Shown piece by piece: positions 1 through 8,152 of a stretch of 64,000 nucleotides of DNA (its first letter is position 1; each line of letters starts with the position of its first letter). The stretch is from positions 1 to 64,000 of the forward strand of contig SIHQ01000015.1 of NCBI GenBank assembly GCA_004762125.1, written 5' to 3'. This DNA comes from Oceanospirillales bacterium. GTDB taxonomy: Bacteria > Pseudomonadota > Gammaproteobacteria > Pseudomonadales > Endozoicomonadaceae. A program made the position numbers and the translations under genes. A model generated the notes under the pieces. The model saw only the letters and a program-made list of their open reading frames with translations, did no database searches and was not told the origin of the DNA.

Positions 1-2
1 TC

Positions 3-473
3 ATTGAGAAGCTGGATTTTAAGCAGAAAAAGAGGCAGTTGCACAAAGAGAATCCGGTGTACGCCCGAATGCTCTCGTCGCTGGCCTATGAAAAAATCAA
101 ATCCCTGATTGAAGTGAACTGCGCCAAGCGAGGTTTGGAGTGCATCACGGTCAATCCGGCGTACTCCTCGCAGATCGGGGCGTTGAAATACAAAGAGAAA
201 TACGGTCTGTCCACGCACCATGCTGCGGCATTGGTGATTGCGCGAAGAGGCTTGGGCTTCTGGGATAGGCCTTTAAGAAATTACTACCAGACTGAGAAAA
301 AGGGAGTGGTATCCCATCCGGCACCTGCAAGGAAAACCGGATCGGCAATGCCTTACTACCGTGAATTTTTTAGTTGGAAAAGGCGACTCTTGCGAGAGAT
401 CGGCACTGGTATGCGCTTTGGGGAGGCTGTCGCTCTGACAGCTGGAACGCAAAGGCGAAGCTTAGCTTCCTAG
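3..473 (+). CDS. TnpB/OrfB-type transposon protein, C-terminal part
   Basis: The frame is open from the left edge, so the N-terminus lies outside the window. The visible 156 residues resemble the C-terminal end of IS200/IS605-IS607 accessory proteins (TnpB family, RNA-guided nucleases): a helix-rich stretch (YARMLSSLAYEKIK), then TVNPAYSSQIGALKY and HHAAALVIARRGLGF. Classical TnpB has a CxxC zinc ribbon and a RuvC-III aspartate near here. This copy shows no such cysteines and has His-His before the AAA, so it belongs to a divergent subgroup or may be nuclease-dead. The last 60 residues are basic and poorly conserved. A structured non-coding tail follows. Family assignment is fairly safe; activity cannot be judged from this part. 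Confidence 0.7.
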   Translation: MEKLDFKQKKRQLHKENPVYARMLSSLAYEKIKSLIEVNCAKRGLECITVNPAYSSQIGALKYKEKYGLSTHHAAALVIARRGLGFWDRPLRNYYQTEKKGVVSHPAPARKTGSAMPYYREFFSWKRRLLREIGTGMRFGEAVALTAGTQRRSLAS

Positions 474-672
474 TCCGATGGAGGGCGCTACGTCGTCCTC
501 CTCTAACCCTTTACTGTGGGGTTGAACTGGCAAATGAGTAGGTTTGCGTAGGTTCATAAAAGCGGTTACCAAAAACAGTTGGAAACGGTGGTAGTAAGAG
601 TGTGCAGGTCAGCCAAATGGAGCCTGCACAAACAGCCATGAGCGGGAAATAAAACAGCCGTGAGCGGGAAAT
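474..672 (+). other. Structured 3' tail of the TnpB-type element (candidate right end / guide RNA region)
   Basis: Directly after the stop codon there is an 8-bp hairpin (480-487 with 494-501, 6-nt loop, one G-T pair). A second perfect 8-bp hairpin, TGTGCAGG/CCTGCACA, lies at 601-608 and 623-630. In TnpB elements the guide RNA overlaps the gene's 3' end and runs to the transposon right end, so this is where such an RNA would lie. The element boundary itself is not visible. Confidence 0.4.
631..672 (+). repeat. Tandem 20-bp repeat, two copies
   Basis: AACAGCCATGAGCGGGAAAT at 631-650 recurs at 653-672 with one mismatch (A to G) and a 2-nt spacer. It sits at the presumed right edge of the TnpB-type element, between that element and the RIO kinase gene. 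It could be a duplicated insertion target or a short satellite. Confidence 0.7.
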
Positions 673-738
673 GCAGCTCACCTCGAATGATGAAAATGGC
701 TACAGAATCTGGAATAGCGGCATTTTCATAGTAAAAAG

Positions 739-1596
739 TTATTCGGGTTCGTCCGCATCCTTGATACGTTCTTGGCGTTCTTGCTCTTCTTCCATGGCGG
801 CTTTTATTTCTTCCATAATGGAATCAAGGTCTGCAGCCACCTCTTCTACTTCGAATTTCCCGGTCAGCTCGGTTTCAGGTGTGAGTTTACCGGCTTCAAA
901 CAGTTGCCACATTTCGGCGGCGTAACGGGCATTCAGCAATTCAGGAGCAAACTGGCCGTAGTAGACATTCATGTTTTCGATGTCACGTTCGAACATGCTG
1001 CGGGCATTATTGTTGGCTGCAGCATCCACGGCTTGAGGCAGGTCAATGATGACCGGACCATCCTGATTGACCAGAACATTAAATTCGGACAAATCACCGT
1101 GTACTACACCAGCGCAGAGCATCAGCTTTACGTAATGCATGACCACAGCATGATCTTCAAGAGCTTGCTCTTCTGACATGGACACATCAGCGAGTCGTGA
1201 TGCTACATCGCCATCTTCATCAGAGACCAGCTCCATCAGCAGCACGCCCTCAAGGCAAATGTGCGGCTTAGGAACACGCACACCAGCGTTGGCCAGCTTA
1301 AACAGAGCATCCACCTCGGCATTTTGCCAGGTCTCTTCCTGCTGCTTTCGCCCGAATTTAGAGCCTTTCTCCATGGCTCTGGCTCGGCGGCTGTTACGGC
1401 TTTTACGGCCTTCCTGATAGAGTGCTGCTTTCTTGAAGCTGCGTTTGGCCGCTTCCTTATATACTTTGGCGCAGCGGATTTCGTCACCGCAACGTACCAC
1501 AAAGACATCGGCTTCTTTTCCGCTCATTAATCGGCGGAGGACTTCGTCAACCAATCCTGCTTCTACAAGAGGTTGAATGCGTTTAGGGGTTTTCAT
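739..1596 (-). CDS. RIO1-family serine protein kinase
   Basis: A 285-residue RIO-type atypical kinase. The start is placed at the ATG giving MKTPKR, which has AAGGA five bases upstream; a start five codons earlier lacks this. The ATP-loop region is SGKEADVFVVRCG, followed by the probable catalytic lysine in CAKVYKEA (about residue 44). The catalytic loop is VVHGDLSEFNVLV and the metal-binding loop is IIDLPQAVD, both diagnostic of RIO kinases. The last 40 residues are very acidic and Glu-rich. RIO kinases act in ribosome maturation in archaea and eukaryotes; the role of the bacterial members is poorly known. The gene stands alone, divergent from rsuA. Confidence 0.85.
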   Translation of the reverse strand: MKTPKRIQPLVEAGLVDEVLRRLMSGKEADVFVVRCGDEIRCAKVYKEAAKRSFKKAALYQEGRKSRNSRRARAMEKGSKFGRKQQEETWQNAEVDALFKLANAGVRVPKPHICLEGVLLMELVSDEDGDVASRLADVSMSEEQALEDHAVVMHYVKLMLCAGVVHGDLSEFNVLVNQDGPVIIDLPQAVDAAANNNARSMFERDIENMNVYYGQFAPELLNARYAAEMWQLFEAGKLTPETELTGKFEVEEVAADLDSIMEEIKAAMEEEQERQERIKDADEPE

Positions 1597-1727
1597 CGCG
1601 TCCTTGTACATTAGTCACGGAAAAAAGTCAGGCATTAAATGCAACCCTTCCTAATTTATGACCGTTTGAGAAAATATCACCTACAAAGTTCCTTCGTTGG
1701 TGTCGAGGAGCTTGAGATAATTATGCC

Positions 1728-2417
1728 ATGAGATTAGACAGATTATTATGCCTGCAACCAATGTGGAATAGACGTACTTCTTTGACTTTGTTGGCTCAGG
1801 GAAAAGTACGCGTTGATGGGTTAACAGAATATGACGGAAATACGGATGTGTCTTTGTTCAGACGAGTAGAGGTTGATGACCAACTGATTCAGCCTGGCCA
1901 GCAAGCGCTCTATATGATGCTGAACAAACCTGTGGGCATTCTCAGTGCAACATCTGACCTTGTCCATAAAACGGTGATGGAGCTGCTACCGGAGGATTTA
2001 GCTTCACAATTACATATTGCGGGTCGTCTTGATCGAGCCAGTTCCGGGCTGATGCTTTTGACGAACGATGGTCAGTGGTCTCGTAGAATGACAGACCCTG
2101 AGTTAAAGAAACCAAAAACCTATCTTGTCACTACAGGCAATCCTATTGACTCTGATACAGCCAGACTCTTCGCTGAGGGTATCCATTTCCCTTACGAAAA
2201 CATCACCACAAGTCCAGCAGAGTTGGAACAGCTGAACAGCCATCAAGCGAGACTGACGATTTATGAAGGTCGATATCATCAGATCAAGAGAATGTTTGGG
2301 CGATTCAGGAATCCGGTAGTGGGGTTGCATCGGGAGAGTATGGGAGAGATTCGGTTGGATAATGGTATGGCGGAAGGTGACTATAGGGAGCTTTTAAAAG
2401 GTGAGATTGAAGGGTGA
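1728..2417 (+). CDS. rsuA: 16S rRNA pseudouridine(516) synthase RsuA
   Basis: A 229-residue protein, usual for RsuA, which isomerises U516 of 16S rRNA to pseudouridine in the cytoplasm. Residues 1-50 form an S4-type RNA-binding domain (MRLDRLLCLQ, QGKVRVDG). The catalytic motif GRLDRASSGL places the active aspartate at residue 102. LYMMLNKPVG and GRYHQIKRMFG are further conserved family blocks. RluB/RluE/RluF relatives share the fold, but the length and start fit RsuA best. It converges on csgE, with a palindrome between them. Confidence 0.85.
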   Translation: MRLDRLLCLQPMWNRRTSLTLLAQGKVRVDGLTEYDGNTDVSLFRRVEVDDQLIQPGQQALYMMLNKPVGILSATSDLVHKTVMELLPEDLASQLHIAGRLDRASSGLMLLTNDGQWSRRMTDPELKKPKTYLVTTGNPIDSDTARLFAEGIHFPYENITTSPAELEQLNSHQARLTIYEGRYHQIKRMFGRFRNPVVGLHRESMGEIRLDNGMAEGDYRELLKGEIEG

Positions 2418-2419
2418 AA

Positions 2420-2442
2420 GTTCCCACGTGGGGCGTGGGAAC
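2420..2442. repeat. REP-like palindrome between convergent genes
   Basis: GTTCCCACG (2420-2428) and CGTGGGAAC (2434-2442) form a perfect 9-bp stem with a TGGGG loop. It lies just past the rsuA stop and 38 bp from the csgE stop. Short palindromes with this GTTCCCACG/CGTGGGAAC core are widely scattered in gammaproteobacterial genomes as REP elements. It lacks a T-run, so it is more likely a REP than a simple terminator. Confidence 0.55.
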
Positions 2443-2479
2443 ATCAAGGTTACTAGAAAAATTACTGACCATGGTTTTG

Positions 2480-2926
2480 TCATATCTCATCCTCGTCCAT
2501 ATCAGGATCATATTGCGTAGCTTCAATAATGCGTATGAACTGCAACCTGTTATTGACGACACTGGCTGCTTGTTCTGCTTTCTGTTTAAGTTGGTTTCTG
2601 GTGGGCCCTAGCAGCGTTGAAAAAAGAAGCTTACGGTTCCAGGTAATCTGAATGCGGCTGCTCTTGGCTGGGTCAGGGTACTCTTTCACAGCAAGGTTGA
2701 ATTCATCTCTGGGTTCGAGAAGTCTCCATGACGAACTAAAAGACTTAAAAAACCGTCGCCCTTGAGGCGTTAGTGTTTGATCAAGAAGAAGACCACTGAT
2801 CTTTATTTCATTACTGTCGTAAGTTGTTGCTGAGCTAACGTAATTTTTTGCAGAGCAAATAGCGCTTACACTCACGCTTATAATAAGAGTCAGGCACAGA
2901 AACAAAGATCTACTCATAAAACCCAT
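2480..2926 (-). CDS. csgE: Curli assembly/transport protein CsgE
   Basis: A secreted protein of about 148 residues matching CsgE, the periplasmic cap that delivers curli subunits to the CsgG secretion channel. It begins with a signal peptide (MSRSLFLCLTLIISVSVSA), then shows the CsgE core: SGLLLDQTLTPQGRRFF, WRLL, LAVKEYPDPAKSSRI, LLFSTLLGPTRNQLK, and an acidic tail ending DMDEDEI. The frame is open to a GTG at 2977 that overlaps the csgD stop, but the signal peptide points to the ATG at 2926 or 2917. It is co-oriented with csgD and surely co-transcribed. No csgF, csgG, csgA or csgB is visible in the window. Confidence 0.8.
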   Translation of the reverse strand: MGFMSRSLFLCLTLIISVSVSAICSAKNYVSSATTYDSNEIKISGLLLDQTLTPQGRRFFKSFSSSWRLLEPRDEFNLAVKEYPDPAKSSRIQITWNRKLLFSTLLGPTRNQLKQKAEQAASVVNNRLQFIRIIEATQYDPDMDEDEI

Positions 2927-2973
2927 AACAACTCTGACCTCTGTCCTTTCTGAATATGTATATTCACAGTCGC

Positions 2974-3633
2974 TCACGCTGGCTCAATGGCCGCTTCTGC
3001 AAGATGTCTTCTGGCCCACTCAATAGCCTCTATTCTGTTTCGTACGTTCAGTTTTCGGTAAAGGTTATAAAGATGCGTTTTTATCGTGTTCTCACTGAGA
3101 TGAAGCTGATCAGCGATCTCATGGTTTGTTGCACCTGTTTTTGCCAGAGATAAAATCTGCTTTTCACGGCGAGTCAATTTTAATCCACTGTTGCTCACTT
3201 GGGTTGTTGAATCAGACGTCTCTGGGCTGCTACTGATCAGATTTTCTACTAAAGCCGTTGGCAGGTAATAGTCACCTGCAATCAGGGCATTAATCCCTCT
3301 AACCAGCGTTTCAACACTGTCGGTATCTTGAAAAAGCCCTTTAAGACGGGGTTGTTCGAGAAATATATTTCTTCCGGGAAGTATTGAAACGTTTAGTAGA
3401 GCAATAACCGGAGCTGCTGTTTTCCCATTTGTTGAGATCAGAAGTGCATGAAGTCTGTCTGTTAATTCTGGTGAATCCAGAAGAATGACGGCGTTCTGAT
3501 AATCACTAATACGAGAAAAGGAAGAAAGTGTCGTCTGCTGAATATTAAAGAATTCAGAAAGAAGAGACACAAGTGCAGTGTTTTGCACAGTTTTCTGCTC
3601 ACAGAGCAGAAATATTTTTTTTAACGGTTCCAT
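2974..3633 (-). CDS. csgD: CsgD-like LuxR-family regulator of curli/biofilm genes
   Basis: A 219-residue DNA-binding regulator. An N-terminal receiver-like domain without a clear phospho-acceptor pocket (residues 1-130) is followed by a LuxR-type helix-turn-helix at about 150-212 (LTRREKQILSLAKTGATNHE, LSENTIKTHLYNLYRKLNV). The ends of both halves resemble CsgD, the master activator of curli and extracellular matrix. AAGGAG lies about seven bases before the ATG. csgE follows immediately, which supports the CsgD call over a generic LuxR regulator. The upstream region is shared with a divergent secreted protein. Confidence 0.75.
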   Translation of the reverse strand: MEPLKKIFLLCEQKTVQNTALVSLLSEFFNIQQTTLSSFSRISDYQNAVILLDSPELTDRLHALLISTNGKTAAPVIALLNVSILPGRNIFLEQPRLKGLFQDTDSVETLVRGINALIAGDYYLPTALVENLISSSPETSDSTTQVSNSGLKLTRREKQILSLAKTGATNHEIADQLHLSENTIKTHLYNLYRKLNVRNRIEAIEWARRHLAEAAIEPA

Positions 3634-3841
3634 AACGTGCTCCTTGCAAACGTAACCGATCTATTTAGTAGTAGTGTCTCGTCCTGAGAACTGCTTCACA
3701 ATTTAATCATAAAGTATGAAGTCTTTACCATTATTAAAAGGACTATTGTCCACATTCTCTTTTCAGGCACGAAAGGAAATGAGTAGCTAATCTGTTCAAA
3801 CAAATGAATTTGATAGAGAAAAGTTAAATTGGAGTTTGAAT

Positions 3842-4285
3842 ATGAGTAGTAAGAAAATTTTAAATAATGCTCTGTTTTTTGGGAGTTTACTGTTTGCCTT
3901 CGCATCTTTTGCAGAAGTAACTAGCACTATGTATCAGCCAGAATGGTTGGTTTTAGGTAGCACAAACGTTATTTCTACCAGTGAATCTGTGACGATCAAG
4001 TTAAACTCAGAACTAAAAGACAAAGTATTCAGAAAGATTCGTTTGAAGGTAGCTGACGGTAGTTTGAAAGTCAGGGAAGTAAAAATATACATGAGTGATG
4101 GTCATGTTGTTAAATCCGGTATTCAGAAAGTTATAAAGAATGGAATGATGACAAGAGAACTTATAATTCCAGATCATCGTCGTTCAATCAAAAAAATTGT
4201 CATTATGTTTAAAGCACCGTTGGCTCAAGGAGTTGTTATTATGGCTGTGGGTAAAGAGCGGCTAGAAGAATATTCTGAGTCTTGA
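3842..4285 (+). CDS. Secreted hypothetical protein, possibly DUF2541-like
   Basis: A 147-residue protein with a signal peptide (residues 1-24, ending FASFAEV), then a probable beta-sandwich. The ATG at 3842 is preferred because GGAG sits seven bases upstream; a TTG six bases earlier is too close to that site. The layout WLVLGSTNVI, KIRLKVADGSLKVREVKIYM, and a closing block with a basic HRRSIKKIVIMF motif recalls the small secreted DUF2541/YaaI family, but I cannot confirm this. It diverges from csgD, so it may share control with the curli genes. AT-rich compared with neighbours. Function unknown. Confidence 0.55.
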   Translation: MSSKKILNNALFFGSLLFAFASFAEVTSTMYQPEWLVLGSTNVISTSESVTIKLNSELKDKVFRKIRLKVADGSLKVREVKIYMSDGHVVKSGIQKVIKNGMMTRELIIPDHRRSIKKIVIMFKAPLAQGVVIMAVGKERLEEYSES

Positions 4286-4291
4286 AGAAAG

Positions 4292-6595
4292 CTACTTGCT
4301 GGTTTCTTCGTTGCTTTTGAAACGTTTGCTCTTGATGCCAAGAACCTTTCCAAGCCCATCACGGCAGAGAGCCAGTTCAAGAGAACTGCGAATAACCATG
4401 GCGTTATCCAGCTTTGTGACTTCAGCAAGGATCTCTTTTGCTCTTTTCATAGTGATCTTGCGTAAAGCCCATTTCACCTTCAACAAGTTGGTGGCACTCA
4501 TGGACAACATATCAAAGCCCATGGCCATCAAAAGTACTGCAGCAACTGGGTCTCCTGCCATCTCTCCGCAAATCCCGATGGTTTTACCTTCGCGATGGCT
4601 GTCTTCAACGACTTTCTGAAGTGCCTGCAGAACAGCAGGATGAAAAGAGTTATACAGACCAGCGACACGAGGATTGTTCCGATCGACTGCCAGAAGGTAC
4701 TGGGTCAGATCGTTGGATCCAATGGATAGAAAGTCGACACGCCTTGCCAGCTCCCGAACCTGATAGACAGCCGCAGGTACTTCGATCATTACGCCCACAG
4801 GTGGCATCATCACCGGTAAACCTTCCGATAACACCTCGGCATGAGCCCTGTGAATCAGGTGTAAGGCTTCTTCCACTTCAAATACATTGGTGATCATTGG
4901 AAGCATGATACGAAGGTTATCCAGCCCGACACTGGCCTTCAGCATGGCTCTGACCTGAACAAGGAAAATTTCAGGGTGGTCTAGAGTCACTCGAATGCCC
5001 CGCCAGCCAAGGAAAGGGTTATCTTCTTTGATAGGGAAATAACTCAGGGATTTGTCGCCGCCTATATCAAGGGTTCGCATGGTGACAGGTCTGGGAGCAA
5101 AAGCTTCCAGCTGCTGACGATAGATTTTTTCCTGTTCCGACTCACTGGGAAAACGTTCCCTAAGCATAAAAGGAACTTCGGTTCTATAGAGCCCTACCCC
5201 TTCCGCGCCTCGATCCAGAGAACGAACAGTATCCGTCATCAGTCCGGTATTTACCCAGAGCGGTACTCGAAAGTGGTCAGGTGTCACACAGGCTAGGTCG
5301 CTGATTGCTTCCAGCCCCTTGGTAAACTCCCGCTCTTCCTCGACAACCACTTGATAATGTTCAAGCAATTCTCTAGAAGGTGAAACATAAGCGATGCCCA
5401 GATTGCCATCGACGATCATGGGTTTGCCGGTCAGTTTGTGATAAGGCAATTCCACCACACCCATGACAGTGGGAATGCCTAAAGCTCTGGCAAGAATGGC
5501 GGCGTGGGAGTTACTGGATCCTCTGACTGAGACCAGACCTGCCAGTTTGTTGTGAGGTACATCAGCCAACATGCTGGCGGTCAGTTCTTCGCTGATCAGT
5601 ATGATGTTGTCCGGATACTCAATATTTTTCTGCTCATCCTGTTGAAGGCTGGCCAGTACTCTGCGGCCAAGGTCTTTAACATCAACGGCTCTTTCACGGA
5701 GGTAGGCATCGTCCATCAGTTCAAAATTCTGAACATGCTCCTGAATAACCTGACGCAGTGCTCCGGCCGCCCAGTTACCCTCATGAATACGGTTTCGGAT
5801 CTCTTTACCAAGAGCGTTGTCATCCAGCATGCGTATATAAACATCGAACAGAGCTCGCTCTTCTTCCGGAAGGCGACCGGAGAGTTTGGCTGCAGTGTTT
5901 CGCATCTCGTTACGAACAGCCTCAAGGGCTTTGTCTAACGCAGCCAGTTCTTTATTTATATCCGTGTGATCACGATCAGGAACAACGCTGAGATCTGCCG
6001 CCGGCGCTAAAACAACGGCCTCACCAATGGAAACACCTGAAGCTCCCGGCGAGCCTTGAAAACGAGCCGTCTTGGCGATGGAATTCGTATTAACGCTGGA
6101 GACATGAAGAGAGCCAGTGGCTTCAGCATGAGCAATGACACCGGCCAGCTGTGCAGACATGGTGACAAGAAAGGCTTCTTCGTGTTCATCAAAGCGACGG
6201 CGTTTCTGCTGCTGTACGACCAGCACGCCCAGAATCATTCGATGATGAATAATCGGTACACCGAGGAAGGCGTGAAACTTCTCTTCACCGGTTTCGGGAA
6301 TGTAGTGGAATTTGGGGTGGGACGAGGCTTCTTCGAGATTGATGGGCTCTTCTCGTTGACCCACCTGGCCAATAAGGCCTTCGCTTTGAGAAAGTTTGGC
6401 AAGGCCTATAGCTGACTTGTTCAGGCCTTCGGTTGCCATGAGCGTGTAGCTGGAATTGTCAGAATCGAACAGATAAACCGAGCAAACCTCAGTTTCCATG
6501 GCTTCCCTGACTCTTTGAACAATAATATCCAGAGCCGCCTGCAAATCAGAGGCGGCACTGACTTCCTGAACTATTGTTCGTAGTGTATTCAACAT
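4292..6595 (-). CDS. ptsP: Nitrogen-PTS enzyme I (phosphoenolpyruvate-protein phosphotransferase PtsP)
   Basis: A 767-residue EI-Ntr, which takes phosphate from PEP and passes it to NPr and EIIA-Ntr, linking nitrogen and carbon state to potassium and stress control. Order of domains: GAF sensor (residues 1-160), PEP-utiliser N-domain, swivelling phosphohistidine domain with GSSNSHAAILARALGIP (His364), and TIM-barrel PEP-binding domain (TRTLDIGGDKSLSYFP; FLSIGSNDLTQYLLAVDRNN; active Cys in GICGEMAG). Family-typical start MLNTLRTIVQEV. It lies downstream of rppH on the same strand, 73 bp apart, as in Pseudomonas. Confidence 0.95.
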   Translation of the reverse strand: MLNTLRTIVQEVSAASDLQAALDIIVQRVREAMETEVCSVYLFDSDNSSYTLMATEGLNKSAIGLAKLSQSEGLIGQVGQREEPINLEEASSHPKFHYIPETGEEKFHAFLGVPIIHHRMILGVLVVQQQKRRRFDEHEEAFLVTMSAQLAGVIAHAEATGSLHVSSVNTNSIAKTARFQGSPGASGVSIGEAVVLAPAADLSVVPDRDHTDINKELAALDKALEAVRNEMRNTAAKLSGRLPEEERALFDVYIRMLDDNALGKEIRNRIHEGNWAAGALRQVIQEHVQNFELMDDAYLRERAVDVKDLGRRVLASLQQDEQKNIEYPDNIILISEELTASMLADVPHNKLAGLVSVRGSSNSHAAILARALGIPTVMGVVELPYHKLTGKPMIVDGNLGIAYVSPSRELLEHYQVVVEEEREFTKGLEAISDLACVTPDHFRVPLWVNTGLMTDTVRSLDRGAEGVGLYRTEVPFMLRERFPSESEQEKIYRQQLEAFAPRPVTMRTLDIGGDKSLSYFPIKEDNPFLGWRGIRVTLDHPEIFLVQVRAMLKASVGLDNLRIMLPMITNVFEVEEALHLIHRAHAEVLSEGLPVMMPPVGVMIEVPAAVYQVRELARRVDFLSIGSNDLTQYLLAVDRNNPRVAGLYNSFHPAVLQALQKVVEDSHREGKTIGICGEMAGDPVAAVLLMAMGFDMLSMSATNLLKVKWALRKITMKRAKEILAEVTKLDNAMVIRSSLELALCRDGLGKVLGIKSKRFKSNEETSK

Positions 6596-6668
6596 GGTTG
6601 AATCAATTCCGGCTTTGCCAGTAGCTGTTATCTGTCAGCTAACTGGCTGTTAAACACTCATAACTATT

Positions 6669-7160
6669 TTACGGATTTTCTGCCTGTAGGCGACCAATTC
6701 TTGGTGCCAGTTCACGCAGTGCCCTACGGTAGACTTCTCTTTTAAATGACACCACCTGGCCCAGAGGGTACCAGTAACTAACCCACCGCCAGCCATCAAA
6801 CTCTGGCGATCCGGTATGGTCCACACTAACCCGATCATCCTCACTCATCAGTTCCAGTAGAAACCACTTCTGTTTCTGACCGATGCAGAGAGGGTACTGA
6901 TCTTTCCGAACCAGCCTTCTGGGTAAACGATAACGCAACCAGCCACGGGTGCATGCCAGAATGTTCACATCTTCCGGCTGGAGTCCGATCTCCTCATACA
7001 GCTCGCGATACATGGCTTCTTCGGGGGTTTCATCGTCATTAATGCCGCCCTGTGGAAATTGCCATGACTCCTGTCTGATGCGCCGCGCCCAGAGAACCTG
7101 TCCGTGTTGATTAGCGAGGATTATGCCCACATTGGGTCTGAATCCATCTGTATCAATCAC
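6669..7160 (-). CDS. rppH: RNA pyrophosphohydrolase RppH
   Basis: A 163-residue Nudix enzyme that removes pyrophosphate from mRNA 5' ends and so starts RNase E-dependent decay. The Nudix box spans residues 38-60 with all key positions (G38, E44, R52-E53, E56-E57, G59). The family-specific start [14 protein letters not shown] and the WQFPQGG and [17 protein letters not shown] blocks are present. It is upstream of ptsP on the same strand, and divergent from the HAD hydrolase gene; the same trio is found in pseudomonads. Confidence 0.93.
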   Translation of the reverse strand: MIDTDGFRPNVGIILANQHGQVLWARRIRQESWQFPQGGINDDETPEEAMYRELYEEIGLQPEDVNILACTRGWLRYRLPRRLVRKDQYPLCIGQKQKWFLLELMSEDDRVSVDHTGSPEFDGWRWVSYWYPLGQVVSFKREVYRRALRELAPRIGRLQAENP

Positions 7161-7451
7161 GCCTGCGGCTACCTTAAATTAATTCTTGTTTGCATTGTTT
7201 CATAAACGGCAACAGCACAGCAAACAAGATGCCACTTTTGTTGATTTGGAAGGCATTTTTTATAGATAGGTTATAAGAGGGACTTTAATCGACACTCTAG
7301 AGAGGTAATAAGTTCGGCATAAAAGTACTCGGTGCGGCTGAAACAGATTCACCTATTCACTAGAATTTATGTTCAAACTCATTTTCAATCTGTCTAGAAT
7401 GGCGGCCTGATAAATCCAATAATTTTTGTTCGACAGTTTGGAGTAGGTTTC

Positions 7452-8108
7452 GTGGCCCTGGCAATTTTCGATCTCGACAACACCCTGATCGCAGGTGACA
7501 GTGATTATCTGTGGGGACAATTCATGGTTGATGAAGGCATGGTGGATGTCGATCTTTTCCGTGAAGGAAACGATCGCTTTTATCAACAGTACGAAGCAGG
7601 AACAATGGTGCTGTCCGAGTATTTGGACTTCTGTCTGGAGCCACTGACTCAATACACTCTTACCGAGCTGACTGAGAAGCATCGTAAGTTTATGGCCGAC
7701 GTGATCGATCCCATCATGTTAGACAAAGCCAAAGCACTTCTAAAAAAACATCGTGATCAGGGTGATTACCTGATGATCATCACGGCCACTAATCGTTTCG
7801 TGACTGAGCCTATTGCAAAAGCGTTGGGAGTTAACTCTATGTTGGCCGTCGAGCTGGAAATAGAAGAGGGGCGATATACCGGCAAGGTGGTGGGGACTCC
7901 AACCTATCAGGACGGTAAGGTCATTCGACTGAAAGAATGGCTTGTGGAAAATCCTGAGCACTCAATGAATGGCAGTTATTTCTACAGCGATTCCAGAAAT
8001 GACATTCCTCTGTTGAAAGAAGCCGATCATGCTTTTGCCGTAGATGCTGACCCTGAACTGACCCGCTTTGCGAAAGAACAGAGTTGGCCGGTAATGAGTC
8101 TGCGCTGA
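7452..8108 (+). CDS. HAD-superfamily hydrolase, subfamily IB (SerB-like)
   Basis: A 218-residue haloacid-dehalogenase-type phosphatase. Motif I is FDLDNTLIAGDSD (nucleophile and acid Asp), motif II is the T in IITATNRF, and motifs III/IV are KVIRLKEW and YFYSDSRNDIPLL. This matches the IB subfamily found beside rppH in Pseudomonas. Substrate is unknown; related enzymes act on phosphoserine, histidinol phosphate or phosphocholine. Starts at a GTG after a weak GGAG site. Confidence 0.85.
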   Translation: MALAIFDLDNTLIAGDSDYLWGQFMVDEGMVDVDLFREGNDRFYQQYEAGTMVLSEYLDFCLEPLTQYTLTELTEKHRKFMADVIDPIMLDKAKALLKKHRDQGDYLMIITATNRFVTEPIAKALGVNSMLAVELEIEEGRYTGKVVGTPTYQDGKVIRLKEWLVENPEHSMNGSYFYSDSRNDIPLLKEADHAFAVDADPELTRFAKEQSWPVMSLR

Positions 8109-8121
8109 AGGAAAGAGACAC

Positions 8122-8140
8122 GGGGGAAAGTTATTCCCCC
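8122..8140. terminator. Hairpin between convergent genes
   Basis: GGGGGAA (8122-8128) pairs with TTCCCCC (8134-8140) around a 5-nt loop, exactly between the stops of the HAD gene and rlmI. There is no T-run on either side, so termination is plausible but not certain. Confidence 0.4.
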
Positions 8141-8152
8141 TGATGACAACAG

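Noticed and set aside
772-1176. 134-codon plus-strand ORF
   Set aside because: Antisense shadow of the RIO kinase gene, with no ribosome site and no family.
2601-2625. Match of TGGTGGGCCC to the tRNA-Ile 3' end, possible attachment site
   Set aside because: Only 10 bases, inside csgE coding sequence, with no island between the two points.
3696-3905. 69-codon minus-strand ORF
   Set aside because: AT-rich chance frame across the csgD upstream region and the start of the secreted protein gene.
6056-6415. 119-codon plus-strand ORF inside ptsP
   Set aside because: Antisense to a fully conserved ptsP region.
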